A DNA stretch of 64,000 nucleotides from Blakeslea trispora (Eukaryota > Mucoromycota > Mucoromycetes > Mucorales > Choanephoraceae): positions 28,360 through 92,359 of the forward strand of contig JAIWNE010000129.1 of NCBI GenBank assembly GCA_025331445.1, written 5' to 3'. The notes below the pieces were generated by a model. It did not search any database. It saw only the letters and a list, made by a program, of their open reading frames with translations, and had not been told where the DNA came from. The first letter of the stretch is position 1; each line of letters begins with the position of its first letter. Position numbers and translations under genes: made by a program. Positions 44,726-56,276 of the stretch are shown here, one piece after another.

Positions 44726-45004
44726 TGTTGTATACATTGTCCTTTTTAGGAACAATAACAAATTATAAAGTCAGATTAGCCATCACGTCGTTAACATATA
44801 TGGACATATTGATTAACGGTGAGATACGTTCTTATACAAATAAACAGAAAGTACGTTGTGATCCAACGTAAGGTAAACACTCAGTTAAGATGCAGGATCC
44901 ATCATTAGTATAAATAGAGCTAGAAAATGTATATTGAATAAAGACAACTTTCTTTTGGGTCTGATTGATTTATTATTGTTATCAATTGTACCGTGAATAT
45001 CACA
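44726..45004 (+). repeat. 3' LTR of element F (279 bp)
   Basis: It contains TATAAATAG at 44909-44917 and ends AATATCACA. The purine-containing GGCAGGGACCA just before it may be the polypurine tract. Confidence 0.92.
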
Positions 45005-45458
45005 ACCCGACAGATTGCGATTCCTATCTCGAACATTTTTCTTCTGGAAGTTTTGGACTACCCCTTCTTGGGGAGGGGCCACGGGTACATTAGCATAAGC
45101 AGGAGTATAGGACGTCTTTTTAGCCAGGTTTCTTATCAAATCGTTTTCGACTTCAATACAGATATTAACATCTTTAGTATAAGTTGTATGACCTCGATAA
45201 ATAATAGCTGGAGTCATTTCCGAATTAACCGCCGATTTGAGATAGCCTATCAACATCCTATCCGCATGGATGTCAGCTCTTCTTGCTACTTCCCTTAGTT
45301 CTTGACCAAAAACTACCATCTTCTTGTTGCCTTGTTTGAGTTGTTTGAGTTCATTCATGGCCGCTTCCACCGTGTTAGCACCACCAGCAAAGTAATCTCT
45401 AAATGCTTGTTCAAATACATCCCCGGACTTCTGTGCTTCAGGCGACAGATACAGTCAC
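45005..45458 (-). pseudogene. Ty3/gypsy Gag fragment
   Basis: On the minus strand the frame reads SPEAQKSGDVFEQAFRDYF, then VFGQELREVARRADI and NICIEVENDLIRN, a retrotransposon Gag domain. Its downstream end is cut by the F LTR just before the zinc-knuckle region, and upstream coding fades near 45458. It does not belong to A, B, E or F by sequence. Confidence 0.7.
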
Positions 45459-45619
45459 TAGAAAAATAACTTGATCCATTTTTTTAAAAAAATTAAATTC
45501 TAAATTATCACTCAAACTTCAACATCAGGTTGCATGAGTTGTACTTATCATAAAGGCTTCAAAATTTGCAAAGTATAAGGAAATGATGTTTATTTTTGAT
45601 AAATGCATATAAAATACAA

Positions 45620-45780
45620 TTAGTATTTCGTATGCCCTCCTTTTGCTTTAATTACGGCTTTGCATCTAGAGGGCATACTTTCTACTAAAGTTTCAGCGAA
45701 ATCAAGCCCTATCAGTTCCCATTCTTGCAAGATGAGCGCCTTCAATTCTTCAACGTTTTTGACTGTGTTGAGGATACTCA
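45620..45780 (-). pseudogene. Tc1-like transposase C-terminus
   Basis: The minus strand encodes VEELKALILQEWELIGLDF followed by LVESMPSRCKAVIKAKGGHTKY and stop. A C-terminus of this type (SMP.R...VI.AKGGHTKY) is characteristic of Tc1 transposases. The upstream catalytic domain is not found. This is a third, distinct Tc1-type lineage in the window. Confidence 0.75.
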
Positions 45781-45961
45781 CATAATAAAGCAAAATCATA
45801 CTTGAAGTAGTGAAGACAAGGATCTCGTTATAGACCTGCTCGCACTGAAAGATAGAAATAGCTAAATAAATGGAGATTCCAATTATTGTCACTCTCACAC
45901 AGTAACTATATCAAAATCATGCTCATAGCACTTAAATCATATTGCTCCTATATTACAATTA

Positions 45962-46155
45962 CTGGTTTTTGCCTTTTAGTTGGCGCCCTTTGAGATTTTG
46001 GATCACGGCTTTTAAGACTGCCTTTGCGGCCTTTGCAAAAAAAAATGGCTTTGATTGAACCGTAGTTCGCGGTCTTTGAATCGGGCAATAGATATTACTC
46101 TTCAAAGAAATGCTTTGCAGAGACATTTCAAAATACAACTCAAAAAATCAATTTC
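45962..46155 (+). repeat. Left long TIR of outer Tc1-like element
   Basis: It is the inverted counterpart of 62750-62937, sharing for example CCTTTTAGTTGGCG, GAGATTTTGGAT, TTTGCGGCCTTTGC and AAATGCTTTGCAGAGACATT with small differences. Confidence 0.88.
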
Positions 46156-46308
46156 GCCATCAAAAGTAGTCTAAAGCACATATATTTGGTTTTTGAAATA
46201 TTAGGGGGGTTCAGTTCTTCACAAATTTCATCACAAGTTTTTTTGCACAAATTGAGTTTCAACTTAGCCAATAAAAGTGAATGTGATGGAAATCCTAAAT
46301 TTGTAGGA

Positions 46309-49127
46309 TTCCCTCTGGAGTCCCACTACCTCCCGCTTAGTTTTTTCTACTGACGACAAAACGACCGTGATGACTGATTTTTATACGAACTTGTATAACC
46401 CCACCGACCCGGATGAAGCTGCTACTCGTACATTAGTCTCTAGTTTGGATGGTACCTTTTTGTCTCCAGAGCAGCAGGCTGTACTGATTGCTCCTATAAC
46501 TTGGGACGAAATCTCCCAGGCCAGCCGGCGTTCCCCTCGTAAGAGTAGCCCAGGGACTGATGGCTTACCCTATGAGATTCTTGGCATACTTCTTCGCCTA
46601 CCAATCTTACGCCCTTTAGTCCTGCGGATTTATAACGAGGCCTTGAATAATGCTAGTTTTCCAGCTTCTTAGATGTTATCTCTCATGACCTTGCTTCCAA
46701 AGAAGGGTGATCTTACACAAGCTGCCAACTACCGCCCCATTCAACTAGTCAACACCGATAATAAGATATTTACCCGAATCGTAAATGCACGTATCTTGTC
46801 TGTCGCTGATTCTCTTATCAACCGTCATCAATTGGGATTTATGCCTGGCCGTTTCATTGCTGACCATGGCATGCTTACGACTATCTTGATGGAAGATGCT
46901 TCTCTCCTCTCTCCGTCTTCCTCAACAGATATTGGCTTGCTCCTAGACCAAGAGAAGGCGTATGATCGAGTTAACCTGCAATTCCTCCAAACTGTCCTCA
47001 CATCTCTCGCTTTCCCACCTCCTCTGATCCGCTCAATCATCACTCTTTTCGGCCAAAACAAAATCCAGATAAATTTGAATGGAAACCTTGCGCCTACTCT
47101 AGTCCCTAAACTACGTGGTTTAAAGCAAGGAGATCCACTCTCTTGTATCTTGTACAACTTTGTCTTAGAACCACTTCTGCGCGCCCTATTACAAGACCCA
47201 TCCTTCAATGGCTATTCCTTTAGACATCGCACTACTGGCACCACCTTGCTTCCCAATATCAAGTTGCTGAGTTACGCGGACGACACTCTTGTATTTCTCC
47301 GAGATCGCAGCGATCTAACTTGCCTCTTGTCCCATTTAGACTTGTACTGTGCAGCATCTAATGCAAAAATTAACTTCCACAAGGTCCGAGCTTTCTCCCT
47401 CTCTGGCAGACAGATCGATGAGTACTGGCTCTCTTCTTTACAATCAATTCAGATTTCTAAGGTTTGGACTACTCACAATCCCTCCCCTCTCATCTACTTG
47501 GGCTTCCCTCTTATTCAATCGAAAGCTCAACGAGACCTCTTCCTTGCGGAATTTTTACTTTGCCTGAAGAGAGACGCCGACTTGCACTCTTGTCGTTCCC
47601 TCTCCGTCTTGGGTCGGCCTACCGTTATCAATTCCCTCATACTTTCTAAGTGCTGGTTCCTGTTTCGTGTACTTCCCATCCCCAAATCGACCTTGCAAGT
47701 ATTACGCTCATTAGTATCCTCGTTCATAAATCGCCGCATCTTCCCCCGACTTGGTTGGCATGTTTTGACAGCCTCAAAGAAATTTGGTGGTCTAGGGCTT
47801 TTGGATCCTGAACTACAGCAGTCCGCCCTCTACTATCGATGGCTTGACCCTCTTCTTTTCCCCCGCACAGACCACTCTTTAGTGCATGACTTTCTTCATG
47901 CCCATCTCAGCAACGCCTTCCACACTTCCCAGCCACTCGTCGGTCTCCTTTTCCCTCGAGCTCGGCCTAATGTCACCCCTGGCACAAGCCTGACTACTAC
48001 CTCTTTGGTCTGTCGTGTGATGGATCTCATACCTCGTCGCCAGTTCACTTACATTCCCAACCCTCTTGAATGCCTAGTCCTACCACTTCGAGCTGTTGTG
48101 ATTCCCAGTACAACGTATCGCCTCTCTCCCATCCTCCGCGATGCCCTGGTTTCCGACTTGAACCGATATCATCCTCTTGGCCACTATCTAACACCCATCC
48201 CTAGAGAAGACCTCTCAGTACCTATCCGCACGGTCAGTGGTAAGCTTCACCGAGCCTTGGCCAACAATACCTGCCTATTAGAACCCTTTTTCTCTCAATG
48301 CTTGACCCGCTCTTCCTTGAACTTCTACGACCCTTTTCATGTACCTGTAATCCGTCGCTCCCTGGACCTCTTCGCCTTCAAACACAGGCTTTTTATTCGC
48401 GAGGATGATCAACATTTCGCCTCTGCCAAATCAGCGTCCAGAGCTTTCCGCCATTTGGTCACTTTGCACTCAAACAGCCACCTCCTCCTCTTACCTCACA
48501 TGACCACAGCCTCATGGAAACGCTTCTGGGCTCTCGCTCTCTCAACCATTCAGCGGAACACTATCTTTCGTCTCGTTTTCCAAAAAATCCTCACACGCCA
48601 TTTCCTTTCTCGCGCCCTCGACTCGCCACCAAGCTGCCTCCTTTGTTCTGATATCGAGGACATTTTTCACTTTTTCTTTCGATGCCCGCCGAAGTTTCTC
48701 TTCTGGAACCATCTTATCCGTGAATTTCTGTGGCCTGATACGACTATTGATCTTATCTTCTCTGCTCTCTCCACCCTGAATTTCTCCAACATTCGTTGTT
48801 TGCCTTCCTCTCGTGTAGAAGCGGACTACCTTCTCATCATCGCCCTATCCGAAGTTTGGCGTGCCCATTGGCTTTTCATCTTCAATGACACTGCCTTCGT
48901 GTATACCGCAGTTCTTCAACAAACTCGATGGCAGATCGAGTGTCACCTCTCCGAGCGTTCCTTCCTCTCTCAGCCAGATATTTCCTAGTTCCCTTCGATA
49001 ACATTACCAAAAAAAAGTTTAGTTTCATTTCTTATTCTCTTCCTTTACCTCCTAATTGTTGAGCACCGCTTTTCGTAGTTTTACATCTTCGAATACGTGC
49101 AACAGATAAAACTCATTTAAAAAAAAA
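46309..49127 (+). mobile_element. 5'-truncated LINE with 13-bp duplication
   Basis: TAAATTTGTAGGA occurs at 46296-46308 and again at 49128-49140, bracketing the unit. The 3' end is a short A-rich tail (about 49117-49130). This is the signature of target-primed reverse transcription. The 5' end is truncated within the coding region upstream of the RT domain. Confidence 0.93.
46367..48988 (+). pseudogene. LINE reverse transcriptase, one stop
   Basis: The frame encodes about 870 codons with one TAG at 46670-46672, where a Trp codon is likely (..PAS-W-LSLMTLLPKKGD context). Fingers/palm motifs: SSPGTDGLPYEIL, LLPKKGD..., GFMPGRFI, LLLDQEKAYDRV, GLKQGDPLSC and the catalytic LSYADDTLVF. A C-terminal zinc region CLLC...HFFFRC is typical of RVT zinc-binding domains in LINEs. 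Endonuclease is absent because of 5' truncation, and no RNase H was recognised. The clade could not be decided by eye. The product would be a dead fragment even without the stop. Confidence 0.88.
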
Positions 49128-49950
49128 TAAATTTGTAGGAGGTTTTTCCATTACAAAATTCGACAATCACCACACGCGGTGAAAAATTTCTTGATTTTTT
49201 GAAGAAAAGTGCCAGCAAAATTTTGGAGTCATATTTATACCATATATAAAAACTACTTAAAGGACTATTTTGATTGGACGAAATACAAGATATTTTATTG
49301 GTTTAAAAAAGTTCAGGATTTGATAGCTTACCTACAGCCTAGGGTATCATCCTCAGGCACCAGGATGAGCTAATAGCGTTTGCTTGACCAATTCGATCTT
49401 TGCAATTGCCAACTAAGCCTAATCTGACTTATGCCTTTTGATGAACCATAGATTTGCAGATAGTAGCTTCTACGACAATACTTGAAACAAAAGACATGAA
49501 TTAAATAGATACATTGTTAAAACATGTTCTTCAGAATATAATGCAATTTGAGATTACCTTACGAGGACGAACTTTCTTTTCAAGCTTGCATTGTATTCTA
49601 ATATAACTGAAATCATTAGTCAAACGAAATTGCTTCAGCATAGAAAAAGAAGCTTACCTTCCATAACAATCGCGAAGGACTACAACTAGACATTGGGATG
49701 CATATCTATTGATCCTGTTTTAATTAATAAGCATGTCAAATCGTTGCAATTCTACTTGATTTAGCTTACCTTTGGTTTTGAAATAGCAATTATGTAGAAC
49801 TACAAAGATACTACTTCAACTAACAAAATATTATGGATTAGAAAAACAGTTCAAAAACGAAATAAATGCTTTGTTTACGGCTGCTTACCATAAAAAGAAT
49901 TTACTTTCTGAAACTTGACAACCACCTTTTTCACTTAATTAGTTTCAAAA

Positions 49951-52900
49951 ATGGGAAAATCAATCGACAGACCCTACACTGTTCTCAAACATAAGATCAG
50001 TAAAAGATTTGATTGTACTTACCTTGATTGCAAAAAGTCGTATACCAAGAACCACAGACTCACTTTGCACATCAAGAAAACCCACAAAGGAAACAGCACT
50101 GAGGACGACATTCAACCCATGAGTGGCGTTTCTTTTTCTTTTGATGAAACGCCTACCATTGATGCAGAGTACGAAGGAGATTACGAACGTAATTCAGAAG
50201 AAGCACCAGTTGATGAAGAAGAGGATGAGGATAGTGCAGAAGATAGTGATTTCGAAGATGATGAGGAAGATATGACAGATGTCAGAAACAGCTTGGACGA
50301 GATCATGACCGAGCGCCAAGCCGAGTGGGACCATGATGTTTCAGGAGGAAGCCCCTTCCCAAACGCTCAAACAATGATCATGATGTGCCTCTATAATGGC
50401 TATGTAGACATGATGTCCAGAAGTCAGCTGAAGACTTTTTTGTATGGCGTCCAGAAGATAGTTGAAATTGCTGTCCAAGAAACAAAAGAAGGAAAGGTGT
50501 TCAAGATGCCAAAGGCCAACATGATCATGAGAGGAGATGCAAACAAAAAGTTCAGTGGCCCTTCAATTACTACTACAACTACTTCTCATGACGTGGTCGT
50601 CAAGGGACAAAAGCAAGAGAGTCAATGTAGCTCAAACTTACCTTCTGAGCATCTCAAGTTGTCCATGGCTAATCCTGTCATCAGCTCCAAGATCAGCGCA
50701 CTTCCAGATCGCACCTACGGTGCATCAAAAAGCTTGGCAAATGGAACATGCCTTATTCCAACCACCACAGATTACCGTTGGAGGAAAAGATTTCTGGGTA
50801 GGAGATGTTGTTCAGGTAGAGACATCCAACCTGCTCTTTCTGATCAAATCCTTCTTCCGCATTAATGGTGTTGAATCAGCTGACGGCTATTATGTTCTGG
50901 TGATGCACAACTCTATTGGTTTCTTACCAGAAGTCTCTACGATTGCTCAAAGCCAGCTCGTTTCAGTTGTTAACAAGAGCATGATGACTGAAAACAACTG
51001 TTGTGCGCTTCTTCCCGGTGCCAATACCATGCCTCGATCTTTGTCAGGTGAACAGAAACACCTCCTGTTCGGACAAAATCCATTGAAAGTGGCTAACACC
51101 GAAGGGCCTGGCCAATTCTACAAGATGGTAATTGCCCCTATCATTCTCTTTACGGATGATACATCTGTTGGTTCGTCGAAGCAGCACTTACCGTACGAGA
51201 GCTGGTCAATGACATATGCTGCTCTGTCATTGGAGAAACGTGGGTGTCGCGAGAACACTATGTTTGTTGGCTGTGCACCAAAGAGTGAAGGGCTCAATGC
51301 AATGCATTTTGTCCCCTCTCTTGCTGCTGATTTGTTGAAATTGGAAATGGGTATCCTGTTGTATTCTAGTCACTATGATGAAATAGTATTAGTAAAGGCG
51401 CCTCTTCTGTTCATCTCTGCTGACAATCCAGCCCACTCTGACATCTGCGGTATCATGCAGCAAACCACCTTGTACTTCTGCCGCAAATGCTACACTTTGA
51501 AGCAAAGTAAGAAGAAAAGACAGACACTTTTGGAAAGCAATGTCACTCCCGATGCGCTCAACAAGCCAGGTCCAAAAAGGTTCAAGTCACATTATGTTTT
51601 GGCAGCAACACAAGAAAACAGAAAGGATGTCCGCATGGAAAGTGAGATGCCCGGCTCCACATTGACAGCTGCTGATTACAGCTATAAAAATACTGGATCG
51701 AAAGATCTCTTGCATCTTGAATCGTTTGATCCCACTCTCGACACACCAGTGGAGGTATTGCATTGCTTGCCTCTAGGTGTTGTCAAATACTTGGTGACAC
51801 ATCTGGTGAAGGTTACCTCGCTGTAAAAGGCAATCAAGATCGTTTAGCTCGCTTAACCAAAAGGTTACAAGACAACAGAAGCAACACCTCTTACAGCAGA
51901 AACTATCGAGGTAACCTTCGACATGTTGGCTCTTTTGTGGGACGTGATTTCAAGAAGTTAATCCAGGTCTTGCCATTGATTATTGAAGAAGAATTTACTG
52001 ACAATGAAGCTGATGCTAACGTTCTACTATTGAAAGAACCACTCAAAGGCTTGGCAAAGCTTTGCTCTCTGGTGTTTATTCGTGAGACAGCAACAAACCT
52101 TGAAGAATATGCAATGGTAGTTATAAAAGCAGTTGAAGAGCTTACTCAAGCTCTTTATAATTTCGATGTCATCACTAACAACGAGACACCATTTTCAACT
52201 TGACTTAAGGTCCATTATCTTCATCATCCTCATGAAGATATCCTTCGCTTTGGATGTGCATTGCAATACGAGACAGAAAAAGGTGAAATGTACAACAAGT
52301 TTATCAGAGAGCAGTTGTTTCACACCAACAGACACTCTCCCTCAAAAGATGTTGCTGTTCGTTTTGGCAAGCAAGAAGTGTTACGACACATTATAGACGG
52401 TGGCTCTTGGGTGAACAAAGAATGCAACAGAGTGAAGTATGGTCAAGATATCGAGAGTGTGATTAAGTCGAATAGAGACGAATTCATGCAAACCATTTTT
52501 GGTGTTCGTGGTTTATCTGACCCAGGCTACGATCCAGTTAAGGGCAAACCAGAGCCAAAATTTTTGGGTGTCTTTGAAGATGAGTACGAAAACCGTTTTA
52601 TTGGTGTTGTTTGTTGCATACAACAGCCTCTTTCAGAGCAACAAAATAAAGTAAGATCAGATTAGGCTTATTGTGACCAGTCTATTTCTATATATGGAAT
52701 TCTCAGGTTGTTGCGTTCAAACGGTACAAACACTGGATACAATGTATCCAGGTTACAGGCAGTGTATACATTGTGCTCAAGTTACTCGGTTATCATACCA
52801 GTATTTCCCATAGTATAAATAGAGACAGAAAACATATATCTGAGTAGAACATCTTTTTTTTTGGTCTGATTGACTTTTTATTGTTATTAATAGTGAATAT

Positions 52901-53136
52901 ATCACATTGTTAAAGAAGATGGTGTGAGTGTACGAAAGTACACGGTAGCTGCCAGAAGAAGTGAGAGCTTGTTAGAATGTCAAGCCACAGACGAAGTGTT
53001 TGAACTTGTCGCATTACAACCATTGGGTATCTTGGATACACACTCTGCCTTTCCTACAATCAATTTTTATGTCAATCTGTTTAAGTTTGAAACTATCACG
53101 CTTTTGAATAGCTGTAACATCTACTCTTACCATTAA
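49951..53136 (+). pseudogene. Tnp2-like transposase with C2H2 finger, broken
   Basis: The N-terminus has a C2H2 zinc finger (FDCTYLDCKKSYTKNHRLTLHIKK...H; Cys/His at residues about 21-44) and an acidic stretch. The frame changes near 50690-50710 and again near 51815, and TGA stops it at 52201-52203. Conserved-looking blocks are SADNPAHSDICGIMQQ with YFCRKC, then VHYLHHPHEDILRFGCA, ETEKGEMYNKFIRE and NRHSPSKDVAVRFG, a pattern known to me from fungal Tnp2/Plavaka-like proteins. A probable intron (52651-52706) precedes an LTR, after which a C-terminal exon (52907-53136) follows. Superfamily assignment is by resemblance only. Confidence 0.65.
52709..52906 (+). repeat. F-related LTR inside Tnp2-like gene
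   Basis: The 3' half (TATAAATAGAGACAG..., GGTCTGATTGACTTTTTATTG, end ATATATCACA) is clearly related to the F LTRs. The left limit is uncertain: TGTTGC at 52709 resembles other family starts, but TGTATACATTG at 52763 also matches. No target duplication was found. Confidence 0.6.
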
Positions 53137-53449
53137 TAAAAAAAATACATTTGTAAAAGGACTTCTTCAAAAAAATGTGTCTGGGTAGAAAAGGACTTAG
53201 CAAAAAAAAAAACGAAAAAAATCAGAGGAATAAAAGGGCAACCAATCGTATTGCTCAGAACTTAAGCCTCTGAGCTTGTAAAAGTACTTCCCAATTTTTG
53301 AAGTAGCAAAAAGTAAAAAAATTCTTAAAATAATCTTTAAAAACGGTTTTCAGCCAATCATAGAGCTTACTGCAGTATTTTTACCAAATTTAATCGAATT
53401 TTTCACCGCGTGTGACCACAAAATCGGAGTAAGAATTTCTAAAGGTTTT

Positions 53450-54745
53450 TTATTGGCTTAGAATTTGTATAAGTATTTTTCTTTTCTCTTTGCCATCTCT
53501 TGCTTCTGACAGAAGACGTCGAGAATTGCCTACTGTTGTCATGACTCCATCATCATCACATCTAGAATTCTCTTCGTCTTCAGTCAATGTCCAATTTTCA
53601 TCGCATTCATCATTTTGGCTTAACAAAAAGTTATGCAAATCACAGCAAGTCTTTAACCACATGTTAATGCGTGCAACATCTTGCTTGGTGTCCACTGGCA
53701 TTCTGAGCTCACGCAAGCTTTGAAAGCGACCTTTCAGAATACCAATGCAGTTTTCAACTTTCACTCGTGCTCTTGCGTGTTCCCAATTGAACTTTTGTTC
53801 TTGCTTCGTAAAACCTGTGTTCCTGATTTTCAAAATAGGTATCACTGTTAAGGTGGCAGAGTAGGCGCTATCTCCCAAGATGTATTCTTCGTCCTGGAAG
53901 TATTCAGCAGGTTTCAGCCCCAGGTTACTACTGCTGTAGACTCGGTTGTCATGGGGTGAACCTGCGTGTCCTGAATAACACATGGTTATTCTCTTGTTGT
54001 TGTCGCAGACAATCATAGCTGCTACTGCATAGAATGACTTTCTGCAGTAGAAGGAGACTGGATCCCAGGAAGGTCTAGTCGAAAGGCGGAGAAGAGTTCC
54101 ATCTACAAACCCAATACAAGAAGGAAATCCATGCTGCTCTTCAATCTCTTTTTTGATGGTGCTCTTCTCCGCTCTTGTAGGCCATCTCAAATATGTTTCT
54201 CCCAATTCTTGAACTACTGCGATGATGAACCTTTGTGTGAACTTCACAACTGATCCTTCTATATACACAAACTTCAAATTGGTAATCTTTTTTGTTTTTT
54301 TAAGGAATATCTTACCACTGATTCCAGCTTTTCTAGCTACTTTTCCGACTGAAGTTCCGTTGCCATAGGTTCCAAGTCTTTCCAAAGCAACAATGGCTTG
54401 AATCCTAATGTCTACTTGGGGCTTGGTTCCACTGGGTCGATACATTTTATTTGCCTTGATCAGATCAAGTAAGGTTTTGAATGAATTGTAATTCATTCTA
54501 ACCTCTTGACAAAAGCGGTTATTTTCAAGACCTTGAATATACATGTAATTTTCAAACATGTTTGATTTTGCCAAGTGAATTCTTTCTTCAAGGTAACGGC
54601 AAAAATCCACTACACAAAGCAAAGTCAATAGCTCTAATGTTTCCTCTCCATCAGAGTTCATGTTTTCGTTGTCGGCAGCAGCACTGGCTAAGGCCTTGGC
54701 TTGAAGCTTTTCAGTTATTTGTTGCTTTTGACTAATTTTAGGCAT
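53450..54745 (-). CDS. PIF/Harbinger transposase
   Basis: The 431-codon frame is uninterrupted. It has the DDE nuclease of the Harbinger (DDE_Tnp_4) family: GFVDGTLLRL (first Asp, about residue 211), GSPHDNRVYSSS (second Asp, about 265), LGDSAYS, and RVKVENCIGILKGRFQSL (Glu, about 330). An upstream helix-turn-helix-like part reads SVGKVARKAGISG. A 57-nt in-frame segment (54259-54315, minus strand GTAAGATATT...TGTATATAG) has splice-site ends and joins GISG to EGSVVKFTQRF, so it is probably an intron and the protein about 412 residues. It would cut and paste the element together with the Myb/SANT partner upstream. Confidence 0.9.
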   Translation of the reverse strand: MPKISQKQQITEKLQAKALASAAADNENMNSDGEETLELLTLLCVVDFCRYLEERIHLAKSNMFENYMYIQGLENNRFCQEVRMNYNSFKTLLDLIKANKMYRPSGTKPQVDIRIQAIVALERLGTYGNGTSVGKVARKAGISGKIFLKKTKKITNLKFVYIEGSVVKFTQRFIIAVVQELGETYLRWPTRAEKSTIKKEIEEQHGFPSCIGFVDGTLLRLSTRPSWDPVSFYCRKSFYAVAAMIVCDNNKRITMCYSGHAGSPHDNRVYSSSNLGLKPAEYFQDEEYILGDSAYSATLTVIPILKIRNTGFTKQEQKFNWEHARARVKVENCIGILKGRFQSLRELRMPVDTKQDVARINMWLKTCCDLHNFLLSQNDECDENWTLTEDEENSRCDDDGVMTTVGNSRRLLSEARDGKEKRKILIQILSQ

Positions 54746-54820
54746 TGTTATAGATTATAGAAATAGATAAAGGAAAAAGAAAAATATTTTGGAAAATGAG
54801 AATTTAATTTAAAGAAAAAA

Positions 54821-56152
54821 TCATTCCATTTCAAGTGTCTCAAGCACATGGTTGCGGTATTGCTCAAGCGTCAGAGCCCCTTCTTGGTGCAGTTCTTTCA
54901 GAGCCTGTCGTTGATCTTTCAACCGAGAAAGCTCTATTTCTGCAGCTTTATTATCTGTCATTGCCTTGATGGCGCCGGCAATCATCTGCTTTGAGCTTAC
55001 CATACTTACCTCGGTTGAAAGCCGCTCTTCATCGATCTTGAACCGCTTTTGAGCGCGCTCGTCTTGTCGTTCCAAAAGCTGCGCCAACAACTCGAGGTTC
55101 GTCGCTCTTTTTCTGCTTTGGGCTGTCATTCTTTGAACAGCAACTGACTCTTCTTCGACAGGCTGCGTCAATTCCTGTCCAAACATGATTTCTTCAACGT
55201 CGTCGGTATCGCTAGACTCACAAGGTGGGTTTACCGAGACACTTGTACCCCAAATATCATCCAGTCTGATAAAATCAGGGCAAATCTTCTTAATGTAATC
55301 TATATAGAATTCAGTTTTTGTCATGTTATTCCAATACAGATATATATAGATTAATTAAAAGCTTGCTTACCATGTATTTGTGATATTTTTAGTGTAATTG
55401 ATAACAAGTAAAATTCAATCAGACCAAAAATAAGCTGTCCTTTATTCAATTCAAATTATTCTCTTATTTATATAAAACTAAGTGGTCCCACGTTAGAACT
55501 GAGAATGTTGGCTTCTTCCGTTCTTCAGGATATTCATCTACAAAGAATGGCACTTTTAATTTATGTGATGATTCATCTGACTATGAAAAGGGGTAATGCA
55601 CTCCTAAATGCGCTCTCAGACTCTAGATGTACTATTCGTCTGTGCTTGCACTTGTATCTCTGGTTAGGGGTAACCACTAATGTAGCGTGCATGCAACAGT
55701 ATTGTCTTGTCTTGCACTTTCTCATTTTCCACAGCATCGTCTATAACAAAGACCTGGTTTCTAATACCCTGTCCTGTCTGAGACAACCAACGGCAAGCAT
55801 TGGTGTATTTCAGCTTCAATTGGCTGATCCTGGAGGCGAGTTGATGCTTTGTTCGGTGATGAATCCCGTTGTCCGCAAAATGCTTCATGATTCGATTGAG
55901 GACAGCATTTCTGCTTTCGCCGTTGGTGTTTTGCTTATTATCAGCACCAGTACCTTTCCAGGCGATAAGATTTTCTGGTGCTTCAAACCATTCGAATAAA
56001 AGCTCGGTGGAAGACAATCCTCTCTCGTTTGTCTCAGCATTGACAAAGCCATCATTAGTCCAACCCTTGTATTTCTTGGTCTGAGAGTTGTTTTCAGCAC
56101 TGTCCTTATTGTTGTTCATGTTTTTATTAATGTCAGACATTTGGTAATTCAA
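54821..56152 (-). pseudogene. Harbinger Myb/SANT partner gene, LTR-interrupted
   Basis: Exon 1 (from 56152) encodes a Myb/SANT-like DNA-binding region (TELLFEWFEAPENLIAW, ESRNAVLNRIMKHF, GIHHRTKHQLASRISQL). A solo LTR (55379-55698) with GTATT duplication cuts it near its end. A 71-nt intron (55300-55370; GTAAGC...TATATAG on the minus strand) then leads into exon 2 (55299-54821), beginning YIKKICPDFIRL and ending in a charged coiled-coil-like region with an RKR stretch. The open frame starting with ATG at 55324 is thus an intron artefact. In this superfamily the Myb-like protein binds the TIRs and imports the transposase to the nucleus. Confidence 0.78.
55379..55698 (-). repeat. Solo LTR, 320 bp, F-related
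   Basis: TGTGATATTTTTAG...GCATGCAACA is flanked by a perfect GTATT duplication (55374-55378, 55699-55703). Its start (minus-oriented) is related to the complement of the F LTR end (AATTGATAACA, TCAATCAGACC). Removing it restores the Myb/SANT exon up to its splice site. Confidence 0.92.
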
Positions 56153-56276
56153 ATTGAAGTAATACAGTGCCTCCAGTCTTAAATCTTATAAACTTTAATT
56201 TCTTTTCAAATTTTCCATCATTTAAAATCCCGCTATATTATTAAAAATCCGATAGTAATTTCCAAAATTTGTGATT

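Larger units (their letters stand above)
38922..45004 (+). mobile_element. Ty3/gypsy chromovirus 'F'
   Basis: LTRs of 279 bp (38922-39200, 44726-45004; TGTTGTATAC...AATATCACA) differ at about three bases and enclose gag-pol. No target duplication is found: the right flank is another element's gag (minus strand), the left flank is not. Related LTRs stand at 52709-52906 and 55379-55698. Confidence 0.92.
49171..53414 (+). mobile_element. Tnp2-like (CACTA-type?) DNA transposon
   Basis: An 18-bp perfect inverted repeat, CACACGCGGTGAAAAATT at 49171-49188 and its complement at 53397-53414, encloses one degenerate transposase gene. No clear target duplication was found (3-bp flanks CAC and ACC). The CAC start and the transposase style point to the CACTA/EnSpm group, tentatively. 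It lies wholly inside the PIF/Harbinger element. Confidence 0.75.
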
